Assembly (NCBI RefSeq): GCF_000243155.2
Contig: NC_018017.1
Coordinates: 744,001-808,000 of the forward strand
Direction of reading: 5' to 3'
Source of the DNA: Desulfitobacterium dehalogenans ATCC 51507
GTDB taxonomy: Bacteria; Bacillota; Desulfitobacteriia; Desulfitobacteriales; Desulfitobacteriaceae
Length of the DNA: 64,000 nucleotides
In this document: piece by piece, positions 25,561-34,917 of the stretch
How the letters are laid out: each line of letters starts with the position of its first letter
Numbering within the stretch: position 1 is the stretch's first letter
Notes under the pieces: generated by a model
Seen by the model: the letters and a program-made list of their open reading frames with translations, nothing else
Database searches by the model: none
Told to the model about the DNA's origin: nothing
Made by a program: the position numbers and the translations under genes

Positions 25561-26397
25561 ATGGCAATTGTAGAGATTTTTAAAGCGATTTTACTGGGTA
25601 TTGTAGAGGGAATTACAGAATGGCTGCCCATCAGTAGCACAGGGCATATGATATTGGTGGATGAATTTATTAAGCTGAATATGTCTAAGGCATTTATGGA
25701 AATGTTTTTTGTGGTCATTCAGTTGGGAGCGATTATGGCTGTTGTACTGTTGTATTGGAAGAAGCTTAATCCCTTTACTTTCGATAGAGGGGTTTCCATT
25801 AAGCAAGAGACCATAGAAATGTGGTTTAAAATCATCGTGGCTTGTATTCCGGCAGGAGTCATCGGTATATTGTGGGATGATGTATTTAACGCTCTTTTTT
25901 ATAACTATCAAACCGTCGCTGTTATGCTGATTTTATTTGGAGTTCTCTTTATTGTCATTGAAAATTACAATAAGGGAAAGAGGCCTCGTGTTAATCAGTT
26001 ATCACAAATTACTTACACGACAGCTTTCATGATCGGAATCTTTCAATTGATTGCCGCCATATTCCCTGGAACTTCCCGTTCTGGAGCGACGATTGTGGGA
26101 GGCCTTTTGCTGGGAGTTTCCCGAACCGTAGCGGCTGAATTCACTTTTTTCCTCGCTATTCCCGTCATGTTTGGGGCCAGTGCACTTAAGCTCTTGAAGT
26201 TTGGCTTTAGCTTTACAGGTCCGGAGTTGATGATCTTATTAATAGGAATGGTAGTCGCCTTCATAGTATCTGTAATTTCCATTAAATTTTTAATGGGATA
26301 TATTAAAAAGAATGATTTTAAGGTCTTTGGCTGGTACCGCATCATATTAGGTGTGATTGTGCTCTTGTATTTCTCGGCTAGGACTATTATAGGCTAG
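25561..26397 (+). CDS. uppP: Undecaprenyl-diphosphatase UppP/BacA
   Basis: 278 aa polytopic membrane enzyme that recycles undecaprenyl pyrophosphate for cell-wall synthesis. Both family signatures are present: [14 protein letters not shown] (about 18-31) and [10 protein letters not shown] (about 175-184). The ATG at 25561 has AGGAGG upstream; an in-frame start 39 bases earlier is not supported. Confidence 0.95.
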   Translation: MAIVEIFKAILLGIVEGITEWLPISSTGHMILVDEFIKLNMSKAFMEMFFVVIQLGAIMAVVLLYWKKLNPFTFDRGVSIKQETIEMWFKIIVACIPAGVIGILWDDVFNALFYNYQTVAVMLILFGVLFIVIENYNKGKRPRVNQLSQITYTTAFMIGIFQLIAAIFPGTSRSGATIVGGLLLGVSRTVAAEFTFFLAIPVMFGASALKLLKFGFSFTGPELMILLIGMVVAFIVSVISIKFLMGYIKKNDFKVFGWYRIILGVIVLLYFSARTIIG

Positions 26398-26440
26398 TTT
26401 TTGTATTAGTAAGAATGAAATTGTGAATGGGGGAAACATA

Positions 26441-26998
26441 ATGAAAAAATGGCTGATTCCCGTAGGAATAATCCTTATTCTGGCTATGATCCTTGGGTCT
26501 GGTTATAATAATTTAGTTACTCTTTCTGAGACTGTGGACAGCAGTTGGAGCCAGGTAGAAAACCAGCTTCAGCGCAGAGCGGATCTCATTCCCAACTTGG
26601 TTAATACCGTTAAGGGATATGCCGAACATGAAAGTGAAGTGTTTACGGATATAGCCGATGCCAGATCCCGATTGATCGGAGCAGGCAGTGTGGGAGAGGC
26701 CGCTGAGGCGGATGCAGCGCTTAGCAGTGCTTTGAGCCGATTATTGGCTATCTCTGAAAGCTATCCCCAGTTAAAGGCTGATGCTAATTTCCGGGCATTA
26801 CAGGACGAACTGGCAGGGACGGAAAACCGCATCACTACAGCTCGGATGGACTATAATAATGTGGTTCAATCTTATAATACAAAGATAAAACATTTGCCTA
26901 CCAATCTTTATGCGGGAATTCTTGGTTTTGACGAGCGAGAGTATTTTAAGGCTGACGCGGATGCCCATGAAGCCCCGACTGTGGATTTTTCCAAGTAA
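26441..26998 (+). CDS. lemA: LemA family protein
   Basis: 185 aa with one N-terminal membrane helix (about 3-20), then a coiled helical domain with the family pattern WSQVENQLQRRADLIPNLV (about 38-56). It is usually encoded next to a TPM-domain protein, as here (83 bases downstream). The exact role is unknown, perhaps envelope stress. Start at 26441 with a GGGGGA site. Confidence 0.92.
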   Translation: MKKWLIPVGIILILAMILGSGYNNLVTLSETVDSSWSQVENQLQRRADLIPNLVNTVKGYAEHESEVFTDIADARSRLIGAGSVGEAAEADAALSSALSRLLAISESYPQLKADANFRALQDELAGTENRITTARMDYNNVVQSYNTKIKHLPTNLYAGILGFDEREYFKADADAHEAPTVDFSK

Positions 26999-27080
26999 CA
27001 ACCTATCCAGATACACAGTCAAAGCTCAAGCTACATTTGATTATATAACAGGTATAGGTTAAGTGAAGGGAATGAAGCCC

Positions 27081-27872
27081 ATGAAGAGGAAACTCCTGCT
27101 TGCCGGATTGGTACTGTTCTTCTTTACGATAGTTTCTCCTTTGCAGGCGGCTACCCCTTCGATCCCGCAGCCCACCCGTGATTTTTTTGTGCTGGATGAA
27201 GCTAATGTTCTCGATACAAGCACCGAGCGGACTATTGTTCAAAACTCGGCAGCTTTAGAACAAAAGACCAAAGCCCAGATCGTGGTGGTTACGGTCAACG
27301 ATCTGAAAGGGTATGAGCCGGAGGAATACGCCCTAACCATCTTAAGAGAATGGGGGATCGGTGATAAAAGGCTAAACAATGGCTTACTGATTCTAGTGTC
27401 CCCTAATGAACGAGTTTCACGAATTGAGGTTGGGTATGGATTGGAAGGCGCTCTGCCTGATGCAAAGACCGGTCGAATCCAAGATGAATACATGTTCCCA
27501 TATTTCCAGGAGAACGATTATAATCAAGGCATCTTGAATGGGTATCGGGCTTTTGTTCAGGAAGTCGCGGAGGAGTATCAAGTGGCGATAGATATTGATT
27601 CTCCCCAAGCCTTGTACGCCTCGTCCGATTATAGTAACGAAACAGATACTATGGGTTCCTTACCCCTTGGGGTCAAAATCCTAGCCTTTTTCGGCATCGC
27701 CTGCCTATTTTATATTGATCACCGTTATTTTAATGGCTTTATCTTCGGCATGATTATTGGTATGCTCATGAGAGGTGGCCGTGGTGGCGGCGGAGGCGGA
27801 GGCTTCGGTGGAGGAGGTTTCGGCGGCGGTGGAGGTTCCGGCGGAGGCGGAGGTAGTACGCGACGTTGGTAA
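27081..27872 (+). CDS. TPM-domain membrane protein (YgcG family)
   Basis: 263 aa. Signal peptide (about 1-24, ending LQAA), a TPM domain (about 25-165, with FVLDEANVLD and VGYGLEGALPDAKTGRI), then a hydrophobic segment (about 195-235) and a Gly-rich tail ending STRRW. The start at 27081 is chosen for AAGGGA spacing. It forms the standard pair with LemA. The Gly-rich tail, encoded by repeated GGCGGA-type codons, is typical of the family. Confidence 0.9.
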   Translation: MKRKLLLAGLVLFFFTIVSPLQAATPSIPQPTRDFFVLDEANVLDTSTERTIVQNSAALEQKTKAQIVVVTVNDLKGYEPEEYALTILREWGIGDKRLNNGLLILVSPNERVSRIEVGYGLEGALPDAKTGRIQDEYMFPYFQENDYNQGILNGYRAFVQEVAEEYQVAIDIDSPQALYASSDYSNETDTMGSLPLGVKILAFFGIACLFYIDHRYFNGFIFGMIIGMLMRGGRGGGGGGGFGGGGFGGGGGSGGGGGSTRRW

Positions 27873-27938
27873 ACTTTAGTGTAAGGCTTAGTATTCTTGA
27901 CACTTTAATGATTAGGGTGCTATGATACAGAAAAGGGA

Positions 27939-28026
27939 ATAGTGCTGGGGAGCTGGAAAACGGCTGAGAGGGAAACGAGTGTTTCCGACCCATCGACCTG
28001 ATCTAGGTAATGCTAGCGGAGGGACT
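27939..28026 (+). promoter_or_regulatory. TPP riboswitch (THI element)
   Basis: All conserved blocks are present in order: CTGGGGAGC, CGGCTGAGAG, a variable GGAAAC/GTTTCC hairpin, GACCC, ACCTGATCTAGGTAATGC and AGCGGAGGGA. It is followed by an intrinsic terminator before a thiamine-related ABC transporter operon, so thiamine pyrophosphate should switch the operon off by termination. Confidence 0.95.
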
Positions 28027-28070
28027 TAAGATGCATGAGCTTCTGGCTCCATGCCCTGAATTGTTTGAAA

Positions 28071-28097
28071 AACCTTCTGGCTGCAGAAGGTTTTTTT
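28071..28097 (+). terminator. TPP riboswitch terminator
   Basis: AACCTTCTG/CAGAAGGTT stem with a four-base loop and a run of seven T. It is the expression platform of the riboswitch. Confidence 0.88.
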
Positions 28098-28131
28098 ATT
28101 TAATACATTAATGGAAGAAGGAGAAAAAGAA

Positions 28132-28428
28132 ATGATTAATGCAAGTGTAGCTATTCAAGTATTACCGGCTGTGGAAGGACAAGAAGTGATTCGTGTGGTG
28201 GATAAGGTCATTGAATACATAAAATCCTCCGGTCTCAATGTCTATGTGGGCCCTTTTGAGACTACCATCGAGGGGGAGTATGACCAACTTATGGAGATAG
28301 TCAAACGCTGCCAGATGATCTGCATTGAGGAGGGGGCACCCAGTGTTATGTCCTATGTAAAAATTAGCTATAAGCCGGAAGGCGGGATTTGGACCATTGA
28401 TGAAAAGGTTACAAAACATCACCAATAA
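28132..28428 (+). CDS. Thiamine-binding MTH1187/YkoF family protein
   Basis: 98 aa cytoplasmic protein with the family pattern (NASVAIQVLPAV at the start, a VYVGPFETTIEGEYDQLMEIV core). Members bind thiamine or precursors and often accompany thiamine transporters. The start is moved to 28132 because AAGGAG lies just upstream, while the ATG at 28111 has no site. First gene after the riboswitch; it overlaps the permease gene by 29 bases. Confidence 0.85.
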   Translation: MINASVAIQVLPAVEGQEVIRVVDKVIEYIKSSGLNVYVGPFETTIEGEYDQLMEIVKRCQMICIEEGAPSVMSYVKISYKPEGGIWTIDEKVTKHHQ

Positions 28429-29179
28429 GCTTTATCCAATGGCAGTACTTCTGCTTTTGCTCATCCTTTGGTACCTGGTGACCTTTTTTGAGGTAGTGCC
28501 CAAATTCATGCTTCCGTCTCCTGGGGATGTAATCCATGCCTTAGTGGGTTCTTTTCCTGAGCTAATGAAGCACACTCAGGTCACTTTGACAGAAGCTTTC
28601 GTGGGATTAGCCCTCAGTATTCTTTTAGCTTTTTGGATTGCGCTTTTAATGGATCGTTTCGATGCACTCTATAAGGCGTTCCATCCCATCTTGGTAATCA
28701 CTCAGACCATCCCCACGGTGGCCATAGCCCCTTTGTTGGTGTTGTGGCTGGGCTACGATATGGCACCAAAGATTACTCTTATTGTTTTGACCTGTTTTTT
28801 TCCTATGACCATTGCTCTTTTAGGAGGATTTAAATCATCGGACCAAGACGCTATGAATCTTATGCGAGCTATGGGAGCTAAAAAGTGGCAAATCTACCGG
28901 TATATTAAGCTGCCCAATGCCCTGCCCGGTTTTTTTTCGGGACTACGCATCTCGGTGTCCTATTCTATCGTCGGTGCAGTTATCGCCGAATGGCTGGGAG
29001 GAAACAGTGGCCTTGGAGTATATATGACCCGGGTCAGAAAATCCTATTCCTTTGATAAAATGTTTGCAGTAATTTTTTTGATCATCATATTAAGCTTAGT
29101 GCTTATGAAATGTGTGGAGCTCTTGGAACGAAAAGCAATGCCCTGGGCACAGATCGGTGAACAGCAGAATGAAGGGTAA
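28400..29179 (+). CDS. thiX: Thiamine-precursor ABC transporter permease
   Basis: 259 aa ABC permease of the TauC/SsuC type with about six membrane segments. The cytoplasmic EAA-type loop is AMGAKKWQIYRYIKLPNALPG (split: AMGAKKWQIY, then RYIKLPNALPG, about 155-175). Under the TPP riboswitch and next to an NMT1/THI5-like binding protein, it should import hydroxymethylpyrimidine or a formylaminopyrimidine. The ATG at 28400 overlaps the upstream gene. Confidence 0.87.
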   Translation: MKRLQNITNKLYPMAVLLLLLILWYLVTFFEVVPKFMLPSPGDVIHALVGSFPELMKHTQVTLTEAFVGLALSILLAFWIALLMDRFDALYKAFHPILVITQTIPTVAIAPLLVLWLGYDMAPKITLIVLTCFFPMTIALLGGFKSSDQDAMNLMRAMGAKKWQIYRYIKLPNALPGFFSGLRISVSYSIVGAVIAEWLGGNSGLGVYMTRVRKSYSFDKMFAVIFLIIILSLVLMKCVELLERKAMPWAQIGEQQNEG

Positions 29180-29210
29180 GAGTCAAAAAGTATTTAAGGA
29201 GAATGTTGAG

Positions 29211-30227
29211 ATGAAGAAACGATTCTTTGCAATAGTTATGAGTGTTTTCATGGTTTTAGGTATAGCCGGCTGCAGTGCTCAAAATACTGGTAACGGTGGA
29301 AATGGACAGCAAGGTGTACAGGAGAATAAGAAAATCACCTTTGTCCTGGACTGGACGCCGAACACTAATCACACCGGTGTCTATGTGGCTAAAGAATTGG
29401 GCTATTTCCAAGAAGCGGGTTTTGAGGTGGATATTGTACAACCGCCTGAAGGAGGAGCATTACCCCTGGTAGCTGCCGGTAAAGCTGAATTTTGCGTAAC
29501 CTTCCAAGAAGAGCTTGCGGCTGCTCTTACCTCGGACAGTCCGCTGGATATGGTAGCTGTAGGGACTATTTTGCAGCACAATACTTCGGGAATTATCTCT
29601 CTTAAAGAAGATAACATCACCAGCCCGAAGGAAATGGAGAACAAGGTCTACGCTACTTGGGATTCTCCTGTGGAAAAGGCTATTATCAAGCAAGTTATCG
29701 AAAAAGACGGTGGTAACTATGACGCCATCAAGATGATCCCTAATACAGTAACGGATGTGATTTCTGCCCTGAAAACGGATGTGGATGCCGTCTGGGTATA
29801 TTATGGATGGGATGGTATAGCTACAGAAGTCAAAGGCCTGGACACCAATTATTTTGCGTTTAAGGATATTGACCCTGTCTTAGATTATTACACCCCGGTT
29901 ATTGCCGCCAGTCCTAAATATTTAGAAGAAAATGAAGATACAGCTAAAAACTTTTTGGCTGCTGTAGCCAAAGGATATGAATACACTATAGCTCACCCTG
30001 AAGAAGCCGCTGAAATTCTTGTCAAGCATGCCCCGGAATTGGATCTGGACCTTATAACTGCCAGCCAAAAGTATTTGGCCAAGGAATATAAAGCTGAAGT
30101 TGAGCAGTGGGGCTTCATCGATCAAGCCCGTTGGGATAATTTCTATACTTGGATGGCGGATAATCAATTGATCTCCAAAAGGATTGAGGCAGGACAAGGC
30201 TTTACCAATGCCTATCTGCCCAAGTAA
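29211..30227 (+). CDS. thiY: NMT1/THI5-like substrate-binding lipoprotein
   Basis: 338 aa. A lipoprotein signal peptide ends with the lipobox IAGC (about 19-22), followed by a Gly/Asn linker, then LDWTPNTNHTGVYVAKELGYF (in parts: LDWTPNTNHTG, YVAKELGYF), the hallmark of pyrimidine-precursor binding proteins. PPEGGALPLVAAG and VSDV-type segments follow. The start at 29211 has TAAGGAG. It captures the substrate for the permease and ATPase on either side. Confidence 0.9.
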   Translation: MKKRFFAIVMSVFMVLGIAGCSAQNTGNGGNGQQGVQENKKITFVLDWTPNTNHTGVYVAKELGYFQEAGFEVDIVQPPEGGALPLVAAGKAEFCVTFQEELAAALTSDSPLDMVAVGTILQHNTSGIISLKEDNITSPKEMENKVYATWDSPVEKAIIKQVIEKDGGNYDAIKMIPNTVTDVISALKTDVDAVWVYYGWDGIATEVKGLDTNYFAFKDIDPVLDYYTPVIAASPKYLEENEDTAKNFLAAVAKGYEYTIAHPEEAAEILVKHAPELDLDLITASQKYLAKEYKAEVEQWGFIDQARWDNFYTWMADNQLISKRIEAGQGFTNAYLPK

Positions 30228-30229
30228 AG

Positions 30230-30973
30230 ATGAATAAGATAAGGCTTGAGACGCGAAACATCTCAAAGGGTTTTGCGGGAGAATTAACAATCGAAAATAT
30301 CAATATCAGACTTGGTGAAAAGGAACTGGTAAGCCTCCTGGGAGTGAGCGGCATTGGTAAAAGCACGCTTTTTAATGTGATTGCCGGTGTCCTTACCCCT
30401 GATTCCGGGCAGGTGCTTCTCAACGCTCAGGATATTACAGGGCAGGCCGGTAAAGTAAGCTATATGCAGCAAAAGGATTTGATGCAGCCTCACTTAACCG
30501 TGTTGGACAATGTGGCACTGCCTCTCTTTATCCGAGGAATAAAAAAGAGCTTGGCTCGGGAAGAAGCTTCCAGTCATTTCAAAGAGTTCGGATTAGAAGG
30601 AACCGAGAAGAAGTACCCTACCCAGCTTTCCGGAGGGATGCGGCAAAGAGCCGCCCTGCTCAGAACCTATATGTTCTCACAGGATGTAGCTCTTTTTGAT
30701 GAGCCTTTTTCTGCTTTGGATGCCATTACCAAGAGTGCCATGCATCGCTGGTACTTGGACCTCATGGGCCGAATCAATATGTCCTCTTTATTTATTACTC
30801 ATGATATCGATGAGGCCATCCTACTTTCCGATAGAATATATATTATGACCGGACCTCCAGGGATAATCGCCCATGAGATTGTCATCGATATCCCGCGACC
30901 CCGGGGAGAAGAATTCCGAATATCCGATGCCTTTATGGGGTACAAAAGGCAGATCATTAAGTTGTTAAGCTAA
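30230..30973 (+). CDS. thiZ: ABC transporter ATP-binding protein of the thiamine-precursor system
   Basis: 247 aa with all motifs intact: Walker A GVSGIGKST (about 43), Q-loop MQQKDL, signature LSGGMRQR (about 132), Walker B ALFDEPFSALD, and the switch His in ITHDIDEA. It starts just after the binding-protein gene stops and is the last gene of the TPP-controlled operon. Confidence 0.9.
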   Translation: MNKIRLETRNISKGFAGELTIENINIRLGEKELVSLLGVSGIGKSTLFNVIAGVLTPDSGQVLLNAQDITGQAGKVSYMQQKDLMQPHLTVLDNVALPLFIRGIKKSLAREEASSHFKEFGLEGTEKKYPTQLSGGMRQRAALLRTYMFSQDVALFDEPFSALDAITKSAMHRWYLDLMGRINMSSLFITHDIDEAILLSDRIYIMTGPPGIIAHEIVIDIPRPRGEEFRISDAFMGYKRQIIKLLS

Positions 30974-31334
30974 TAGGATTAACTTTGGGCGCATCAACGG
31001 TGAGCATTATTATAAATAGGCACTACGTGGATTAGATTGGAGGGTATTTGGAAAGACTTTTAGCTTTCCAGTACCCTTTCTTTGTTTTAGTATTCTTATG
31101 CAACGGGAGTATAGATTTGTACGTATCAGATTTGCCCCCCTATTTGAGTCTATTATTTATATATATAAGAATCCTCTATGGATGGATATTGAATAAAGAT
31201 GGTCAAAGCTCAATATGGTGGTTATACTAAAAGTAGTATCAAAATGGGATGAGTCCTATGATTTTATTTCCAGTGGAAATTCTTGAGCATAAGAGACTAA
31301 AATAGTATTGGACATAAACAAGGAGGTTAGCATC
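30974..31334. other. Intergenic region, no gene seen
   Basis: About 360 AT-rich bases. A short hydrophobic reading frame (31048-31230) has no ribosome site and ends without a terminator, so I do not call it. An imperfect GGAAAG/CTTTCC hairpin at about 31049-31070 may terminate the thiamine operon. Confidence 0.35.
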
Positions 31335-32417
31335 ATGAAAAAACGCACTTTAATGATGGGAGTTTTTACAGTTCTTTTAGCGCTGCTTTTCTTAGGCGGA
31401 TGTGGTATAAAGCAGGACAATTCCCCTAATGGCTCGAACACTGGTGAACCACAAAACAACAATGAGCAGCCGGCACAAGAGGATTTGCTTGCGAACTATC
31501 TTGCTTACCAGGAAAACACCAAATATGTGTATGAGGGACAGGGCAATGAGTATGCCTCCTTTACCACCTATGTGGATTACATCAAAGGAGGCAAGGTGCA
31601 GCTGAGGACGAACAATAGGGGGACAGAGACTGTTCGCGTTCTGGGACTTGACGCTGGTCGGATGATACAGCTTCTGGCCCAAGGAGAAACCTATTACCGG
31701 GAAGATCTCACCCAGAGCTCCTCGCTCAATACCAGTGGGGATGTTCTTCTAAAGGAGCCCTTGACCAAAGGCACATCCTGGACCCTGGCAGATAATCGTA
31801 AACGCACCATTACCAATGTGAATATGGACCTTTCAACTCCTTCCGGAAATTATAAAGTTATAGAAGTGACGACAGAAGGTAAGGATAACACAATTACGGA
31901 CTACTATGCTCCCAATGTAGGGCTAGTCAAGACTGTGTATAAAGGTACAGATGGCTATGAAGTAATATCGACCTTAAGCAAATTGGAAAAAGACACGCCA
32001 TTGGTTCAAAACGTGAAGGTCTATGATCCCAATATTAACGATGACAAAATCTATACGACCCAAACTCAACTGTCCTTTAAAACCAACGATATTACAAAGC
32101 AGATCTTTGAAGAAGAATTCAAAAAGCAGGCAAATCACGGTAGACTTATTGGCGATAATGTAAAGATAAAGAGCCTTTATCTTAATCAGGATGGCCGAGT
32201 CTATATAGACTTTACCAAGAATTTTGTCAGGGAAATGAACGCGGGATCGGGGTATGAAGGGATGATTCTGCAGAGCATTGTCAATACTCTAGGCAATTAT
32301 TATGGGGCTTCGGAAGTCTACCTTACCCTGGAAGGAGAGCCCTATGCATCAGGGCATATTGAGATGAAAAAAGGGGAGTTCTTCAAAGTCAACATGGATA
32401 ATGTAATAGAAGGATAA
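31335..32417 (+). CDS. GerMN-domain lipoprotein
   Basis: 360 aa. Lipoprotein signal peptide with lipobox FLGGC (about 16-20), an Asn/Gln-rich linker, a middle beta domain, and a C-terminal GerMN domain (about 240-360) with VYIDFTKNFVREMNAGSGYE (in parts: VYIDFTKNF, NAGSGYE) and LTLEGEPYASGHIEM. GerMN proteins occur in sporulation and germination (GerM) and in cell-wall lipoproteins. AAGGAGG precedes the ATG at 31335. It is a single-gene unit with a terminator 28 bases after the stop. Confidence 0.85.
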   Translation: MKKRTLMMGVFTVLLALLFLGGCGIKQDNSPNGSNTGEPQNNNEQPAQEDLLANYLAYQENTKYVYEGQGNEYASFTTYVDYIKGGKVQLRTNNRGTETVRVLGLDAGRMIQLLAQGETYYREDLTQSSSLNTSGDVLLKEPLTKGTSWTLADNRKRTITNVNMDLSTPSGNYKVIEVTTEGKDNTITDYYAPNVGLVKTVYKGTDGYEVISTLSKLEKDTPLVQNVKVYDPNINDDKIYTTQTQLSFKTNDITKQIFEEEFKKQANHGRLIGDNVKIKSLYLNQDGRVYIDFTKNFVREMNAGSGYEGMILQSIVNTLGNYYGASEVYLTLEGEPYASGHIEMKKGEFFKVNMDNVIEG

Positions 32418-32444
32418 TTCTAAAAGCGGCAATCAGTATTAGGA

Positions 32445-32472
32445 GTTCAGGCGGAGTTCAATCTGCCTGAAC
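32445..32472 (+). terminator. Intrinsic terminator
   Basis: GTTCAGGC/GCCTGAAC stem with a 12-base loop, followed by a T-rich stretch (TTTCTTTTT). Confidence 0.75.
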
Positions 32473-32601
32473 ATTTCTTTTTGCCTTATCAGACTTATGA
32501 TAGATTCACTTTGAGTCTTGTACTTACAGCACTTTTATGGTCTAATAGATGCGTGACTATTTTAAATGAAACATCGTTTCAAAATAAGGGGGACTCCTTA
32601 A

Positions 32602-33753
32602 GTGCTTGAACGTCATCCGATTAAATATTTGGCTCCTGCCTGGTTTGCTGTAATTATGGGTACAGGAGGTCTAGCAAATATATTTTTTCTATGGCAAAAT
32701 TCATTTCCTTTAGGGCATTTTTTAGGTATAGCATTGGCTGCCTTAGCAGATATTCTCTATTTTTGTGTGCTCATTCCTTGGGTGATCCGTTGGCTTAAGT
32801 ATTTTCCTTATGCCTACCGTGATTTGAATCATCCTCTGGCAGGTAATTTTTTTGTGACCATGCCCGTGGCTACGGTAATTTTCGGAACCAATATCTATCT
32901 AATATGGAGTAAATACTTAAGTGAGACTCTAATCTATTCCTTGATCTTCACCTTTTGGGTTATTGCTATTATCGGGGTGACCTTCTTCACCTTTTACACT
33001 ACCTTTAGAATGATGCGGGTGGAAGAGACACCCAGACCGGAAATGATCAATTTTTCTTGGATTATGGCTCCTATAGCCAATATGGCCGTTTCCCTGATTG
33101 GCAATCCTGTATTGGAGCTTACCATGAAACTTCATTCTTCCTGGAGCGTATCCGTTCTCCTTATGAATACCGCCTTATTTGGGATCGGATTTTTTCTCTT
33201 TATCTTTATTAGCGCGATTGTTTTTGTTCGCTTGGCTAATCACCCTCTTCCGCCTGCGGACACCATACCCTCTTTCGGGATTTTTCTCAGTGCGGTAGGG
33301 CTGGCGGTCAGTGCGATTATTGATGCTTCAAAGAATGCTCAAGAGCTTGGACTGTTAGCTTCAACGGACTTAGCCAATCTTATTGCAGTGGTCATATGGG
33401 GATTTGGTGCTTGGATTGTAGGCATCATCACGATTATCAGTGTACATCAGCTTCGCAAAGGTGGAATTCCCTTTAGCATGGGTTGGTGGGCCTATATCTT
33501 TCCCCTGGCAGCTTACACCCTATGCAGTCAAAAGATCGCTGCTGTATTTATCACTCCGCTAACCACAGGTTATACAGCTCTTTTGACGGTTCTTTTAGCT
33601 CTTCTTTGGGTATATACATTTGCGAACACAGCTCGTGGTGCAGTTAGCGGAAAACTATTCGTTGGAACTCCCATTCTAAAAGATTCTCAAAGAGAAAAAT
33701 ATCCTCCGGCCTGTAAGGCTGATTATGGTCAATCAGCGTTTCCTTTAAAATAA
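32602..33753 (+). CDS. TDT-family transporter (TehA/Mae1/SLAC1 type)
   Basis: 383 aa with about ten membrane segments and the opening LAPAWFAVIMGTGGLANIFF (in parts: PAWFAVIMGTGG) typical of tellurite-resistance/dicarboxylate transporters. The start is a GTG at 32602 with AAGGGGGA before it. Homologues move malate, sulfite or other anions. The nearby malic enzyme and CitE-like genes make a C4-dicarboxylate possible, but the substrate is not shown by the sequence. A second, shorter paralogue lies at 34918. Confidence 0.82.
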   Translation: MLERHPIKYLAPAWFAVIMGTGGLANIFFLWQNSFPLGHFLGIALAALADILYFCVLIPWVIRWLKYFPYAYRDLNHPLAGNFFVTMPVATVIFGTNIYLIWSKYLSETLIYSLIFTFWVIAIIGVTFFTFYTTFRMMRVEETPRPEMINFSWIMAPIANMAVSLIGNPVLELTMKLHSSWSVSVLLMNTALFGIGFFLFIFISAIVFVRLANHPLPPADTIPSFGIFLSAVGLAVSAIIDASKNAQELGLLASTDLANLIAVVIWGFGAWIVGIITIISVHQLRKGGIPFSMGWWAYIFPLAAYTLCSQKIAAVFITPLTTGYTALLTVLLALLWVYTFANTARGAVSGKLFVGTPILKDSQREKYPPACKADYGQSAFPLK

Positions 33754-33790
33754 ATTTAGGCATCTTTATCTTTTATCAGTCAAACAAAAT

Positions 33791-33836
33791 AAAAGTACGG
33801 GACTAAGGTTCGCTGAAACCTTGATCCCGTACTTTT
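33791..33836. terminator. Bidirectional terminator
   Basis: Perfect 12-base inverted repeat (AAAAGTACGGGA and complement), with a second small AAGGTT/AACCTT stem in the loop, between the TDT gene and the convergent LysR gene. Confidence 0.8.
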
Positions 33837-34723
33837 TAATTAAAAAGAAGGTAATTCTCCTTTAGAAAAGTCAATAGTTCTTGAGCGGCATGAGGAAGAT
33901 AGCGACCTTTCTTCCAGATCAGAGCCAGTTGAAGGCATAGGTTCGAGTCTGAAAAGGGTCGGTAAATAATGGTTTCCGGGTTAAGAACTTCGCAAATCTT
34001 CGTAGGTAAAAGGGCTAGGCCAAGCTTAGCAGCCACCATTTGGGTCATTAATTCGCGCTGAGAGGTTTCAAAGGCGATCTCCGGGTTAATACCCGCCTTT
34101 TTGCATCCTGCAATAATAATATCATGGAGCTTATAGTCGCTATTGTATAAAATAAGTTGCTCTCCGGCAAAGTCTTTGTAATCAATACATTCCTTCAGAG
34201 CTAATGGGTGATTAGGGTGCATAATGACACTAAGGGGGTCTTGTTCGAACCAAATCCATTCAAAGAGATCCTTATCTTCCGGTGTAAAAATGCCGAAATC
34301 CAGTAAGCCGTCTTCGAGAGAAGCTTCAATCTTTTTGGGGCCATATTCAAAGAGCTGAATTTGGATTTTAGGATACTCATTTTTAAAAGCACCGAGCATA
34401 TGGGAAAAGGTTGTGACAGCGGTAATAGGAGGGAGCCCGATGTGGATCTTTCCTGTTTGTAGTTTGGCCAGGCCTTCCAATTGAGTATTGATATTTCTAA
34501 ATGCAGCCACAATTTGTTGCGCTTGCTCAAGAACAAGCTCTCCGGCATCTGTCAGTTTTACAAATTTTGTACTGCGATAGAATAATGCTTTTCCCAGCTC
34601 CGCCTCCAGATCCTTAATCGCTTTACTGATCGAGGGTTGGGAGGTATGGGTTGCCTCGGCTGCGATGCTGAAGCTTTTGTGACGTGCAACTTCGATGAAA
34701 TATTCTAAATGCCGTATTTCCAC
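33836..34723 (-). CDS. LysR-family transcriptional regulator
   Basis: 295 aa. The N-terminal helix-turn-helix (about 1-60) contains KSFSIAAEATHTSQPSISKA, followed by the effector domain. It is divergent from the short TDT gene. A motif in the intervening 194 bases recurs before the CitE-like/malic enzyme operon (see findings), so this regulator may control both. Confidence 0.9.
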   Translation of the reverse strand: MEIRHLEYFIEVARHKSFSIAAEATHTSQPSISKAIKDLEAELGKALFYRSTKFVKLTDAGELVLEQAQQIVAAFRNINTQLEGLAKLQTGKIHIGLPPITAVTTFSHMLGAFKNEYPKIQIQLFEYGPKKIEASLEDGLLDFGIFTPEDKDLFEWIWFEQDPLSVIMHPNHPLALKECIDYKDFAGEQLILYNSDYKLHDIIIAGCKKAGINPEIAFETSQRELMTQMVAAKLGLALLPTKICEVLNPETIIYRPFSDSNLCLQLALIWKKGRYLPHAAQELLTFLKENYLLFN

Positions 34724-34756
34724 TTATCCATCCACCTTTGCATTTATTCGTTATCA

Positions 34757-34789
34757 GAATACACCGTATTCATAACGGGTATTTCACAT
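34757..34789. promoter_or_regulatory. Putative LysR operator
   Basis: Inverted repeat GAATAC-ACC-GTATTC (34757-34771) fits the T-N11-A LysR-box form. The right part (GTATTCATAACGGGTATTTC) matches a segment at 37335-37358 at about 19 of 24 positions. Confidence 0.5.
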
Positions 34790-34917
34790 CTCGATAGAAG
34801 ATAATTAAAATGGAAGATAGAAGTATCTTAAATTGATGCTCTTTAAGTATAATGCAAATTTCTCATATCTTCCAGACTTGGTAAAAGAATCTTAGCACTC
34901 TTGAAAGGGTTAAAGAT

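Noticed and set aside
27770-27860. GGCGGA-type tandem repeats
   Set aside because: These are the codons of the Gly-rich tail typical of TPM-domain proteins, not a CRISPR or VNTR locus.
31048-31230. 60-codon hydrophobic open frame
   Set aside because: No ribosome site, starts inside a probable terminator hairpin, and no similarity recognised.
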